DNA of 64,000 nucleotides from Agrobacterium tumefaciens_K (GTDB taxonomy: Bacteria; Pseudomonadota; Alphaproteobacteria; Rhizobiales; Rhizobiaceae). The translations under genes and the position numbers were made by a program. Within the stretch, counting starts at the first letter, position 1. Each line of letters opens with the position of its first letter. The notes beneath the pieces were generated by a model, which did no database searches, had not been told where the DNA came from, and saw only the letters and a list, made by a program, of their open reading frames with translations. Positions 53,881 to 63,005 of the stretch are shown here, piece by piece. The stretch spans positions 1,674,001 through 1,738,000 of the forward strand of contig NZ_JAOEGC010000002.1 in the NCBI RefSeq assembly GCF_031801495.1, read 5' to 3'.

Positions 53881-55695
53881 TTAGGCCGCACGGGACATCG
53901 AGCGGCCTGCCTGTTGCCCAAGTTCAAAACGCGACAGCAGCGCCTGCAGCTGGCGGCTTTCTTCGGCAAGCGTCTGGCTGGCGGCGGTGGTTTCCTCAAC
54001 CATTGCCGCGTTCTGCTGGGTCATCTGGTCCATGTGATTCACGGAGGTGTTGATCTCGTGCAGACCCGTCGCCTGCTCACGCGCCGCCGTGGCGATGGAG
54101 TTGACGTGGCCATCGACGCGATTGACCAGACCAACGATCTCATCCAGCGCGTCGCCCGTCGAGCGCACGAGACGCACGCCGCTGCCGACTTCCTCCGCCG
54201 AACTGTTGATCAACGACTTGATCTCCTTTGCAGCGTTGGCAGAGCGCTGCGCCAGTTCGCGCACCTCCTGCGCTACCACAGCAAAACCGCGCCCCGCCTC
54301 ACCCGCGCGCGCCGCCTCGACACCGGCATTGAGTGCCAGAAGATTGGTCTGGAACGCAATCTCATCGATCACCGAAATGATCTGCCCGATCCTTTTCGAC
54401 GAATCCTCGATACGTCCCATGGCAGCAACGGCATCGCGAACGATCTCGCCGGAACGTCCGGCGCTCGTTTTCGTATCACCGACCATCTGGCGTGCCTCAT
54501 TGGCCCGCTCGGAGGCAGTACGCACCGTCGCCGTGATCTCATCGAGCGCGGCTGCAGTCTGCTCCAGCGCCGCAGCCTGCTGTTCTGTCCGACGTGACAG
54601 GTTGCCGGTCGCCTCACTGATATCCGAAGCGCTGTCGTTGACAACATGGCTGGTTCGACTGATCGCTTCGATGACCTGATGGAGGGCACCAACCGCGCGA
54701 TTAAAATCCACACGCAGCTTTTCGTACTCGGCGCCGATATCGGAGATTTCCACCGTCAGATCACCATTCGCAAGGTTTTCTAGCGCGTGGCCAAGCTGAC
54801 CCATGGCGTAGTCCTGCCGCTCGGAGGCAGAGCGCAACGTCTGTTCGTTGCCGCGACGCGTTTCTTCCAGCGCGCGCTGCTGTTCGGCTTCCCGCACCTG
54901 CAGGGCACTGCGCTCGTTGACGGAATCGCGCAGCACAAGAAGGGTTTTCGCCATTGCGCCGATTTCGTTCGTCCGATCTGCAAACGGCACCTCCGCTTTA
55001 CCGTCCCCATCCGCAATACGGTTCATGCTCTGCTTGATCCGCTCGATCGGCTTGACGACACCGCGGATCGTGGCCGTGGCTGCACCAATCACCAGCAGTC
55101 CGCCGACGAGGCAGATTGCGGCGTTCAGATAGGCGTCCCTCCAGAAAACCGCCTTGAGATCGTCCACATAGACACCCGTGCCAACTACCCAGCCCCACGG
55201 CGCAAAACCGGCGACGTGCGAGAACTTCTCGACCGGCTCCGGCTCACCCGGCTTCGGCCAGTAATAATCGACAAAACCCTGCCCCCCGGCCTTGACTGTA
55301 TTGACGAACTCCACGAACAGCGCCTTGCCGTTAGGATCCTTGTTGCCGGAAAGATCGGTGCCGTTCATTTCCGGTTTGATCGGGTGCATCACCATCCTGG
55401 GATGCATGTCGTTGATCCAGAAATAGCCGCTGCCATTCCCATATCGCATCGCTGCAATCGTGGCCTTGGCCTGTTGCTGCGCTGCCTCCCGCGTAAGGCT
55501 TCCGCCCTGCTCCATGCGATAATACTGGTCGAGAATGGCAATGGCCGTGTGGTTCATCGCCTCCAACCCTGCTTTACGTTCCCGCTCCATTCCCCGGTAA
55601 CTTTCCAACAGGCTGAACGTAAGAGCAGTCGCCAATATCACCAGAAACAGCGCGACAAGCGCATAGAGACGCACAGATATCTTGGTGTTTTTCAT
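53881..55695 (-). CDS. Methyl-accepting chemotaxis protein with periplasmic Cache domain
   Basis: 604 residues. TM1 about residues 10-30, a single Cache domain (GYFWINDMHPRMVMHPIKPE, GFAPWGWVVGTGVYVDD), TM2 about 190-212, HAMP, and a signalling domain with the hairpin tip DEIAFQTNLLALNAGVEAAR. It senses small ligands, possibly organic acids, and controls CheA. It ends SMSRAA and lacks a C-terminal CheR-binding pentapeptide. It stands alone, far from any che operon. Confidence 0.93.
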   Translation of the reverse strand: MKNTKISVRLYALVALFLVILATALTFSLLESYRGMERERKAGLEAMNHTAIAILDQYYRMEQGGSLTREAAQQQAKATIAAMRYGNGSGYFWINDMHPRMVMHPIKPEMNGTDLSGNKDPNGKALFVEFVNTVKAGGQGFVDYYWPKPGEPEPVEKFSHVAGFAPWGWVVGTGVYVDDLKAVFWRDAYLNAAICLVGGLLVIGAATATIRGVVKPIERIKQSMNRIADGDGKAEVPFADRTNEIGAMAKTLLVLRDSVNERSALQVREAEQQRALEETRRGNEQTLRSASERQDYAMGQLGHALENLANGDLTVEISDIGAEYEKLRVDFNRAVGALHQVIEAISRTSHVVNDSASDISEATGNLSRRTEQQAAALEQTAAALDEITATVRTASERANEARQMVGDTKTSAGRSGEIVRDAVAAMGRIEDSSKRIGQIISVIDEIAFQTNLLALNAGVEAARAGEAGRGFAVVAQEVRELAQRSANAAKEIKSLINSSAEEVGSGVRLVRSTGDALDEIVGLVNRVDGHVNSIATAAREQATGLHEINTSVNHMDQMTQQNAAMVEETTAASQTLAEESRQLQALLSRFELGQQAGRSMSRAA

Positions 55696-55946
55696 GTGTT
55701 CGACCGCCTATAGTTGTAATTTAGCCAGCCAAATATAAAAGCGAAGAATTGATTATTATTAAATATAGCCATCATACCTTAGTATTGTTGCCTCAATACA
55801 TGGAAAAATAGCTACCGCAACGCAGCAACACGCTGGAGATGTACGGAAAATTTCAAACCGAGAGGGTTCCGTCTGTTTTTTAAAGACGCCTTTAACGTTG
55901 ATGCCTTTATGCTGTTTCTTGAATTTTCAGCATTGAGAGGCGAGCC

Positions 55947-56261
55947 ATGGCGAGGCCGAATTTCCGCTTTACCCATTACGATCTGAAGGAACTGCGTGCG
56001 GGAACGATCATCGAAATATCATTGTCGGCGGTCAACAACGTACGCCTCATGACTGGCGCGAACTTTCAACGTTTCACCGAACTCCTCGATTTCAAGTATC
56101 TTGGCGGCGTCGCCAAAAAATCGCCGATCCGCATTACCATCCCCGAAACACTGCATTGGCATCTGGTGGTCGATGCCGAAGGCCACAGCGGATTGGCGGA
56201 ATCTTCCGTCAAGATGCTGCCGGCACCGGCGGCAGCCATGCCTCAGCGAAAGGCATCCTAG
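55947..56261 (+). CDS. DUF1883 domain protein
   Basis: 104 residues. NFRFTHYDLKELRAGTIIEI, NVRLMTGANFQRF and HWHLVVDAEGHSGLAESSV fit DUF1883, a small beta-rich domain of unknown function sometimes fused to TIR domains in other bacteria. Here it is alone. A GAGAGGCGAGCC stretch precedes the ATG. No partner gene is evident. Confidence 0.82.
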   Translation: MARPNFRFTHYDLKELRAGTIIEISLSAVNNVRLMTGANFQRFTELLDFKYLGGVAKKSPIRITIPETLHWHLVVDAEGHSGLAESSVKMLPAPAAAMPQRKAS

Positions 56262-56373
56262 CGCTCCACAGCGCATGCGGGATGCATCCGGAAAAGAATC
56301 TGAAAACAGGCAGATACGCCCGCTTTTGGAATCTGCCTGTGAAACGGATGATTCTTTTTGTGAAGAGCAGCGC

Positions 56374-57690
56374 CTAGCGCTGCCCTCTCTCCCGCCGAAG
56401 CTTCGCCCACCAGTCGAGCCTTTTGCGGATTTCACGCTCGAACCCACGATCCGGCGGATCGTAAAACGTGGTGCGCCCCATCTTTTCGGGGAAATAATCT
56501 TGCCCTGAGAAGGCATCCGGCTCGTCGTGGTCGTAACGATAACCGTCACCGTACCCCTCGCCCTTCATCAACTTCGTCGGCGCGTTCAGAATATGCTTGG
56601 GCGGGACCAGCGAGCCGTTTTCCTTGGCGGCGCGCATGGCCGCTTTGAAGGCGGTATAGACGGCATTCGATTTCGGTGCGGTCGCGAGATAAACGCAGGC
56701 CTGCGCAAGCGCCAGCTCCCCTTCCGGCGACCCCAGATAATCATAGGCATCCTTGGCAGCATTGCAGACCGTCAGCGCCTGCGGGTCGGCAAGCCCGATA
56801 TCCTCGACTGCCATCCTGACCAGCCGCCGCCCGATGTAGAGTGGATCTTCACCCGCATCGAACATGCGGCAAAGATAATAGAGCGCCGCATCGGGATCCG
56901 AGCCGCGCACGGATTTATGCAGTGCCGAGATCAGATTGTAGTGACCGTCCTGGCTCTTGTCGTACACCGGAGCACGCCGCTGCACGATACGCGTCAGCCC
57001 TTCGGTGTCGAACGTTTCGTCCTTGCGCGCCGCCCGCCACACCTCTTCGGCCAGCGTCAGCACCGCACGGCCATCGCCATCCGCCATACGGATCAGGCTG
57101 GCGCGCGCATCGTCGGTCAGCGGCAGCGGCTTTCCCTCTGCCTGCTCGGCGCGCTTCAGCAGTTCCCCGAGGCTTTCCTCGTCATGCGAGTGGAACGTCA
57201 GAACCCTCGCTCGCGACAAAAGAGCGGCATTCAATTCGAAAGAGGGGTTTTCAGTCGTCGCACCGACGAGGATGATGGTCCCGTCTTCCATCACTGGAAG
57301 GAAGCTATCCTGCTGCGCCCGGTTAAAACGATGAATCTCGTCGACGAACAGCAGCGTCTGCCGCCCGCTCATGCGCCGGGCGCGCGCCGCTTCAAAGACC
57401 TTCTTGAGGTCTGCCACACCGGAAAAAATCGCGGAAATCTGTTCGAATGCAAGGCCCGCCTCACCCGAAAGCAGCCGGGCAACCGTTGTCTTGCCCGTGC
57501 CGGGCGGCCCCCAGAAGATCATCGAGCCAAGCGAGCCGCTGTCGATCATGCGACGTAGAGCGCCCTCTTCACCCGTCAGGTGTGACTGGCCCGTCACCTC
57601 CGCCAGCGTCGTCGGACGCAGACGGTCTGCAAGAGGCCGCCTTTTGGCGACCTCGGCTGGAACCTTTGGGGCGAAGAGATCGTCACTCAT
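56374..57690 (-). CDS. rarA: Replication-associated recombination protein A (AAA+ ATPase)
   Basis: 438 residues. AAA+ module with Walker A GPPGTGKT, Walker B LLFVDEIHRFNRAQQD and sensor GATTENPSFELN, then a tetramerisation domain (RGSDPDAALYYLCRMFDAG). RarA/MgsA acts at stalled replication forks with SSB. It overlaps the Do-type protease gene by four bases, a common rhizobial pairing. Confidence 0.94.
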   Translation of the reverse strand: MSDDLFAPKVPAEVAKRRPLADRLRPTTLAEVTGQSHLTGEEGALRRMIDSGSLGSMIFWGPPGTGKTTVARLLSGEAGLAFEQISAIFSGVADLKKVFEAARARRMSGRQTLLFVDEIHRFNRAQQDSFLPVMEDGTIILVGATTENPSFELNAALLSRARVLTFHSHDEESLGELLKRAEQAEGKPLPLTDDARASLIRMADGDGRAVLTLAEEVWRAARKDETFDTEGLTRIVQRRAPVYDKSQDGHYNLISALHKSVRGSDPDAALYYLCRMFDAGEDPLYIGRRLVRMAVEDIGLADPQALTVCNAAKDAYDYLGSPEGELALAQACVYLATAPKSNAVYTAFKAAMRAAKENGSLVPPKHILNAPTKLMKGEGYGDGYRYDHDEPDAFSGQDYFPEKMGRTTFYDPPDRGFEREIRKRLDWWAKLRRERGQR

Positions 57691-59093
57691 CGAAGGAACT
57701 GTCTGATACGCTGGCCATCCCGCAGGATTTCCACGCGCCAGAAGCCCGGATTGTCATCGAGCGCCTTTGCAATGGCTGCGCTGGACGCAATGTCCTCGCC
57801 ATTCAGCGACAGGATGATGTCCTTCGGCTGGAAGCCGACGCGGAACGCCGGCGAACCGCGTTTCACGTCGACGATCACCACGCCCGTCACCTGGCTCGGC
57901 ATACGCAGTTCATCCGCCAGCTTTGGCGAGAGGTTGGCGACGCTAGCGCCAGCAAATGGGTTACGGCCTTCGATCAACCGCTCGTCACGCGGCGCGGTTT
58001 CCGGCGCCGTGTCGAGAGCGATGGTGACTTTCTTGGCCTGCCCCTTGTCCATGACCGTCAGCTCGGCGGATTTGCCGATGCCCGCCGTCGTCAGGCGGTA
58101 GCCCAGCGCATCCGGGTGCTCCACCTCGAAGCCGTTGACGGCCGTGATGACCTGCCCCGGCTCGATACCCGCCTTCTCGGCAGGACCGCCCTTGACGACG
58201 CTGACCACAAGCGCGCCTCTGGCGCGGTCAAGACCAAGCGCTTCCGCCACATCCGACGTGACAGGATCGAAAGTCGCGCCGATATAGGGCCGCTGGAAGC
58301 TCGCATCACCCTTTTCAGCTGCCGCAATGAACACCCGGACCAGATTGGCGGGAATGGCAAAACCGATGCCGTTGGAACCGCCACCCTTGGAGAAGATCGC
58401 CGTATTGATGCCGATCAGCTCACCGGTCATGTTCATCAACGCACCGCCGGAATTGCCGGGGTTGATGGACGCATCGGTCTGGATGAAGAAGCCGAAATCA
58501 CCCTGCACCACCTGATTGCGCGCTAGCGCCGAAACGATGCCGCTGGTAACCGTCTGGCCGACACCGAACGGGTTGCCGATGGCAAGCACCAGATCACCGA
58601 CCTCCACCGCATCCGAATTGCCAAGCGGCAGCATCGGGAACTGTTCCTTGGCATCGATCTGCAACACGGCAAGATCGAGCCGGTCGTCTTTCAGCAGAAC
58701 CTTGGACGGGAATTCCCGTCCGTCCGCCAGAGCGACCTTGATGTCGTCGGCACCCTCGATGACGTGATTGTTCGTCACGACAAGACCGCCCGCCGTCACG
58801 ATCACGCCGGAACCGAGCGAGGATTGTTTTTCCGTGCGGTTCGGCAACTGCTGGCCGAAGAACTGTTCGAAGAACGGATCGCCTGCAAACGGCGAAAGGC
58901 GGCGCTGAACGACGCGCTCGGCATAGACATTCACCACCGCGCCCGCCGTCCGCTTGACGAGCGGCGCAAAGGACAGCTGCATTTCCGTGTGGCTGGTCGG
59001 TACGGTCTTGTTGTCCTGAGCACCGGCCGCGGCAGGCAGAAGGAGAAGTGCTGCAAGAACACCGCTGGACAGACATTTCAACACGCTCTGCAT
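57687..59093 (-). CDS. Do/DegQ-family periplasmic serine protease
   Basis: 468 residues. A signal peptide ends near AAAGAQ; the trypsin-like domain has the triad His in VTNNHVIEG, Asp in DRLDLAVLQI and Ser in NPGNSGGALM. Two PDZ domains follow. It degrades or chaperones misfolded envelope proteins. ATG 59093 has GAGGAA at six bases; upstream ATGs at 59105 and 59111 would extend it. A palindrome lies in its promoter region. Confidence 0.92.
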   Translation of the reverse strand: MQSVLKCLSSGVLAALLLLPAAAGAQDNKTVPTSHTEMQLSFAPLVKRTAGAVVNVYAERVVQRRLSPFAGDPFFEQFFGQQLPNRTEKQSSLGSGVIVTAGGLVVTNNHVIEGADDIKVALADGREFPSKVLLKDDRLDLAVLQIDAKEQFPMLPLGNSDAVEVGDLVLAIGNPFGVGQTVTSGIVSALARNQVVQGDFGFFIQTDASINPGNSGGALMNMTGELIGINTAIFSKGGGSNGIGFAIPANLVRVFIAAAEKGDASFQRPYIGATFDPVTSDVAEALGLDRARGALVVSVVKGGPAEKAGIEPGQVITAVNGFEVEHPDALGYRLTTAGIGKSAELTVMDKGQAKKVTIALDTAPETAPRDERLIEGRNPFAGASVANLSPKLADELRMPSQVTGVVIVDVKRGSPAFRVGFQPKDIILSLNGEDIASSAAIAKALDDNPGFWRVEILRDGQRIRQFLR

Positions 59094-59120
59094 GTGATTC
59101 CTCATCGTCATCAATATGAT

Positions 59121-59134
59121 GGAGTTATAACTCC
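59121..59134. promoter_or_regulatory. Perfect 14-base palindrome upstream of the Do-type protease
   Basis: GGAGTTATAACTCC is a perfect palindrome 28 bases upstream of the ATG, where a promoter would lie. It could be an operator; the binding factor is unknown. Confidence 0.35.
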
Positions 59135-59253
59135 TGACCCTATAAATGAAAGCGCGGCAAGATGATGGCCTGAGCTTTCTGGAACACGCGGGTGGAACCA
59201 AGCGCGACCTTCAGGCTTTTGCGACCTGACAACTATCAGGGATAACAAACAGC

Positions 59254-59607
59254 ATGACGTTCAGATCCACTCTTCTTGCTCTTTCCGTCGCAACGATGGC
59301 CATCGCCGCGACGACGCCCGTTCATGCCGCCAGCTTCGACTGCGAGAAGCCGGACCTAGCAGCCGATGAAAAGGCGATCTGCGACAATCGCGTGCTCAAC
59401 GATCTGGACGTCAAAATGGTGACGACCTTCGATATTCTGACGCAGCTGATGGCCATGGGCGCTCGCGACACGCTGCGCGAAGAGCAAAGCCAGTGGCTGA
59501 AGAAACGTCAGGAGTGTGGTCCTGACGCCACGTGCCTGACGGGAGCCTATCATGAGCGCATGAAAAAGCTCGGCGAGGCCTTCGAGAACATCTCGCGGCC
59601 CCTTTGA
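59254..59607 (+). CDS. LprI-like (DUF1311) secreted protein
   Basis: 117 residues with a signal peptide ending in VHAA. The mature part FDCEKPDLAADEKAICDN has the four-Cys pattern of lysozyme-inhibitor LprI N-terminal domains, with Cys pairs also in QECGPDATCL. It may protect against host lysozyme or have a general periplasmic role. It is divergent from the Do-type protease. Confidence 0.83.
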   Translation: MTFRSTLLALSVATMAIAATTPVHAASFDCEKPDLAADEKAICDNRVLNDLDVKMVTTFDILTQLMAMGARDTLREEQSQWLKKRQECGPDATCLTGAYHERMKKLGEAFENISRPL

Positions 59608-59624
59608 ATCCCTGCCCCTGGTAA

Positions 59625-60626
59625 TCAGGCAGCGCGGATGATGTTTTCCATCAGCCCATGCAACTGGTCGCGATAACCGGTTCTGGCGGAAGGCGCGTCC
59701 TCCCGCGAGGTCATAACCACCGACAGCTTTTTCGCGGGCACGATGTAAAGCATCTGCCCACCGTAGCCCCACGCGTAATAGACCCGCTCACCCGCCATAT
59801 CCTTGATGAACCAGCAATAACCGTAACCATCACCGTTGAAGACGGAATTGGTACGCTGCTGCCAGGACTGGTCGATCCATTCCTGGGAAATGAGGCGCTC
59901 ACCGTCCGCCGTGACACCGCCTCGTCTGTAAAGCTCGCCAAAGGCCAGAAGTGATCGCGCCGTCATCGCCATCTGGTTGCCGCCGAGATAGATACCCTGC
60001 GGATCCCGATCCCACGCGCCAATGGAGAAACCTTTCAAAGGACGAAACCAGTCTCTTGCCAGAGAGAGCGTGGAACGTCCTGACGCCTTGGTCAAAATGG
60101 CTGAGAGGAGATGGGTAGAACCAGTGGAATAGAGCATGCCGCCGCCCGGCTCCCCTGCAAAACCGGAACCAAGCGCCGTCTTCACCCAGTCACGGCTGGC
60201 GACCCAGCGGCCATAATTCGGTCCCGACATACGTTCCAGACCGGATTGCATGGACAGCAGGTTTCCAATGGTGACCCTTTCGAGCCGCGGATCGGGATTC
60301 GGCGGAAAGCTGCTGCGCAGCACCGTCGCAATCGGCTGATCGGTGCTTTGAAGGATTTTTCGCTCGATCGCCAGGCCGACCAGAGCCGAAACGATGGACT
60401 TCGACGCCGACTTGATGTTCGTGGACCCATTGAGCGCGGCGCCATGATAGGCGCGGCCGGCAATCTCGCGCCCGTCGACGCTGACGACGACGGTCTTCAG
60501 GCTGGAAAGCCCATCGGCCCCTCCAAGCACAACATCGAACCGGTCATCTCCCCCGCTGGTCTGGGCGCGGGCAATGGAAGCAAAAGGCAAAGTGCCGAGA
60601 ATGGCGAGCGCTGTTCGTCTTTTCAT
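59625..60626 (-). CDS. Serine hydrolase, beta-lactamase / penicillin-binding-like family
   Basis: 333 residues. A signal peptide begins MKRRTALAILGTLPFASIAR and could be Tat-like. The catalytic S-x-x-K is SASK in NIKSASKSIV, with a following Y-S-T motif in MLYSTGSTHLL. Proteins of this COG1680-type group are esterases or D,D-peptidases; a resistance role is not implied. Convergent with the LprI-like gene. Confidence 0.85.
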   Translation of the reverse strand: MKRRTALAILGTLPFASIARAQTSGGDDRFDVVLGGADGLSSLKTVVVSVDGREIAGRAYHGAALNGSTNIKSASKSIVSALVGLAIERKILQSTDQPIATVLRSSFPPNPDPRLERVTIGNLLSMQSGLERMSGPNYGRWVASRDWVKTALGSGFAGEPGGGMLYSTGSTHLLSAILTKASGRSTLSLARDWFRPLKGFSIGAWDRDPQGIYLGGNQMAMTARSLLAFGELYRRGGVTADGERLISQEWIDQSWQQRTNSVFNGDGYGYCWFIKDMAGERVYYAWGYGGQMLYIVPAKKLSVVMTSREDAPSARTGYRDQLHGLMENIIRAA

Positions 60627-60805
60627 GATGGCAACATAAGAACGGATGGACTTCGAAAAAGCTTTGACGGCAGCACATCACTCCAAAGTGACCAGCACCA
60701 ATCCGCCTGTCTTGGCAACTTACCGAACATTTTCAGAATTTTAGTGCCAACTTCGGATTCAGATCCCTAAAAACTTGAATCGTTTTCTGAGACAACGCCT
60801 TCCGA

Positions 60806-60832
60806 CAAAAAAGCCGCCCCAGAGGGCGGCTT
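60806..60832 (-). terminator. Terminator of ilvD
   Basis: AGCCGCCC (60812-60819) pairs with GGGCGGCT (60824-60831); six A to the left give T on the reverse strand. Confidence 0.88.
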
Positions 60833-60858
60833 CGCTTTGCGTTAAAGGTGGAGAACCA

Positions 60859-62700
60859 TCACTCCGCGTCAGGAAGAATACGCACGGCGCCCTTGTCAGC
60901 ACTGGAAGCGAAAGCCGCGTAAGCCTTCAGAGCCGTCGTGACATTGCGCTTGCGGATTTCTGCTGGCTTCCAGCCGAGCTGATCCTGCTCGGCACGGCGT
61001 GCTGCAAGTTCGGCATCCGAAACCTTGAGGTTGATCGTGCGGTTGGGAATGTCGATTTCGATAGTATCACCCTGACGAACCAGGCCGATGGCTCCACCCT
61101 GCGCCGCTTCAGGCGAGGCGTGACCGATGGAAAGACCGGACGTGCCACCGGAGAAGCGACCATCGGTGATGAGCGCGCAAGCCTTGCCCAATCCCTTCGA
61201 CTTCAGATAGCTGGTCGGATAGAGCATTTCCTGCATGCCCGGCCCACCCTTCGGTCCTTCGTAACGAATGACGACGACATCGCCTTCTTTCACTTCATTG
61301 GAAAGAATGCCCTTAACAGCAGCGTCCTGGCTTTCATAAACCACAGCCGTTCCGTTGAATTTGAGGATCGACTCGTCCACACCCGCCGTCTTCACGATGC
61401 AGCCGTCCAGCGCGATGTTGCCGTACAGAACAGCCAGACCGCCATCCTTGGAGAACGGCTTTTCAACGGAGCGGATAACGCCGTTGTCGCTGTCCGTATC
61501 CAGATCGTCCCAGCGCGAAGACTGGCTGAAGGCAACCTGCGTCGGCACGCCACCCGGTGCCGCCTTGAAGAATTCACGAACGGTTTCCGAATTGGTGCGG
61601 GTGATATCCCAACGGTCGATGGCGTCGCCCAGCGTTGCTTCGTGGACCGTGTAGCAATCACGGTTGATGAGACCGCCGCGGTCAAGTTCACCCAGAATAC
61701 GCATGATCCCGCCTGCACGGTGCACGTCTTCCATGTGCACGTCCTGCTTGGCGGGCGCGACTTTGGAAAGGCACGGCACCTTGCGTGACAGGCGGTCGAT
61801 ATCTTCCATGGTGAAATCGACGCCGCCTTCATGGGCCGCGGCCAGAATGTGCAGAACCGTGTTGGTCGAACCGCCCATCGCGATATCCAGCGACATGGCG
61901 TTTTCGAATGCGGCCTTGGAGGCGATGCTGCGCGGCAGGACAGTCTCGTCATCCTGTTCGTAATAACGACGGGCCAGATCAACGATCAGATGGCCAGCCT
62001 CGACGAACAGACGCTTGCGATCCGAATGCGTGGCGAGCGTCGAGCCATTGCCCGGCAGCGAAAGGCCGAGCGCCTCGGTCAGACAGTTCATGGAATTGGC
62101 CGTGAACATGCCCGAGCAGGAACCGCAGGTCGGGCAGGCGGAACGCTCGATGATCTGCACCTCCTCGTCCGAAACCTTGTCGTCGGCGGCGGCAACCATG
62201 GCGTCGACCAGATCGAGCGCGACCTTCTTGCCGTGAAGTACGACCTTGCCGGCTTCCATCGGTCCACCCGAAACGAATACGGCCGGAATATTGAGGCGCA
62301 TGGCGGCGCTCAGCATGCCGGGTGTGATCTTGTCGCAGTTGGAAATGCACACCATCGCGTCTGCACAGTGGGCATTCACCATGTACTCGACACTGTCGGA
62401 AATGATTTCGCGCGACGGCAGCGAATAGAGCATGCCGTCATGGCCCATCGCGATGCCGTCATCCACGGCGATCGTGTTGAATTCCTTGGCAACGCCGCCA
62501 GCAGCTTCGATCTCGCGCGCCACGAGCTGGCCCAGGTCTTTCAGGTGAACGTGACCCGGCACGAACTGGGTGAAAGAGTTCACAACCGCGATGATCGGCT
62601 TCCCGAAATCGCCGTCCTTCATGCCGGTGGCGCGCCAAAGGCCGCGGGCACCGGCCATGTTACGGCCGTGGGTTGTCGTTCTGGAGCGATAAACTGGCAT
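60859..62700 (-). CDS. ilvD: Dihydroxy-acid dehydratase
   Basis: 613 residues. Penultimate step of valine, isoleucine and CoA-precursor synthesis. Iron-sulfur ligands are Cys122 in SNCDKITPG and the cysteine in TCGSCSGMFTANSM; length matches the [4Fe-4S] long form. ATG 62700 (MPVYRSRTTT) has GAGGACA upstream. It is a single gene with its own terminator, divergent from msrP. Confidence 0.96.
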   Translation of the reverse strand: MPVYRSRTTTHGRNMAGARGLWRATGMKDGDFGKPIIAVVNSFTQFVPGHVHLKDLGQLVAREIEAAGGVAKEFNTIAVDDGIAMGHDGMLYSLPSREIISDSVEYMVNAHCADAMVCISNCDKITPGMLSAAMRLNIPAVFVSGGPMEAGKVVLHGKKVALDLVDAMVAAADDKVSDEEVQIIERSACPTCGSCSGMFTANSMNCLTEALGLSLPGNGSTLATHSDRKRLFVEAGHLIVDLARRYYEQDDETVLPRSIASKAAFENAMSLDIAMGGSTNTVLHILAAAHEGGVDFTMEDIDRLSRKVPCLSKVAPAKQDVHMEDVHRAGGIMRILGELDRGGLINRDCYTVHEATLGDAIDRWDITRTNSETVREFFKAAPGGVPTQVAFSQSSRWDDLDTDSDNGVIRSVEKPFSKDGGLAVLYGNIALDGCIVKTAGVDESILKFNGTAVVYESQDAAVKGILSNEVKEGDVVVIRYEGPKGGPGMQEMLYPTSYLKSKGLGKACALITDGRFSGGTSGLSIGHASPEAAQGGAIGLVRQGDTIEIDIPNRTINLKVSDAELAARRAEQDQLGWKPAEIRKRNVTTALKAYAAFASSADKGAVRILPDAE

Positions 62701-63005
62701 GGTGTTGTCCTCGATCTGTTGGCAAAGGGCTAACCCCGCTATACGAGGCACCTTCCCTTCCCGTTTGCCGTTTTTCTAGCGTAAACCGCAGGCCCTGTCA
62801 CTGTCACCTTCGGGCAAAACAGTACGGTTCGGTACGGTACGCACGACTATCGTCCTGCAATCCACACAGATGACATCACGAATCCGCGATTTTTGGGGTC
62901 TGCCTGCGGTTTTTGTGACGCGCCTTGAAACATCTCTGTGCAACAGCCGTATTCATTATCATAATCGATTTATCGTCGGCACGCCCGGCTTTTATGGAGG
63001 TTCAC
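62701..63005. promoter_or_regulatory. Divergent spacer between ilvD and msrP with GTACGG repeats
   Basis: 305 bases. GTACGGTTCGGTACGGTACG at 62822-62841 consists of short GGTACG-type direct repeats. Otherwise no gene, hairpin or riboswitch was recognised. It should contain both promoters. Confidence 0.4.
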
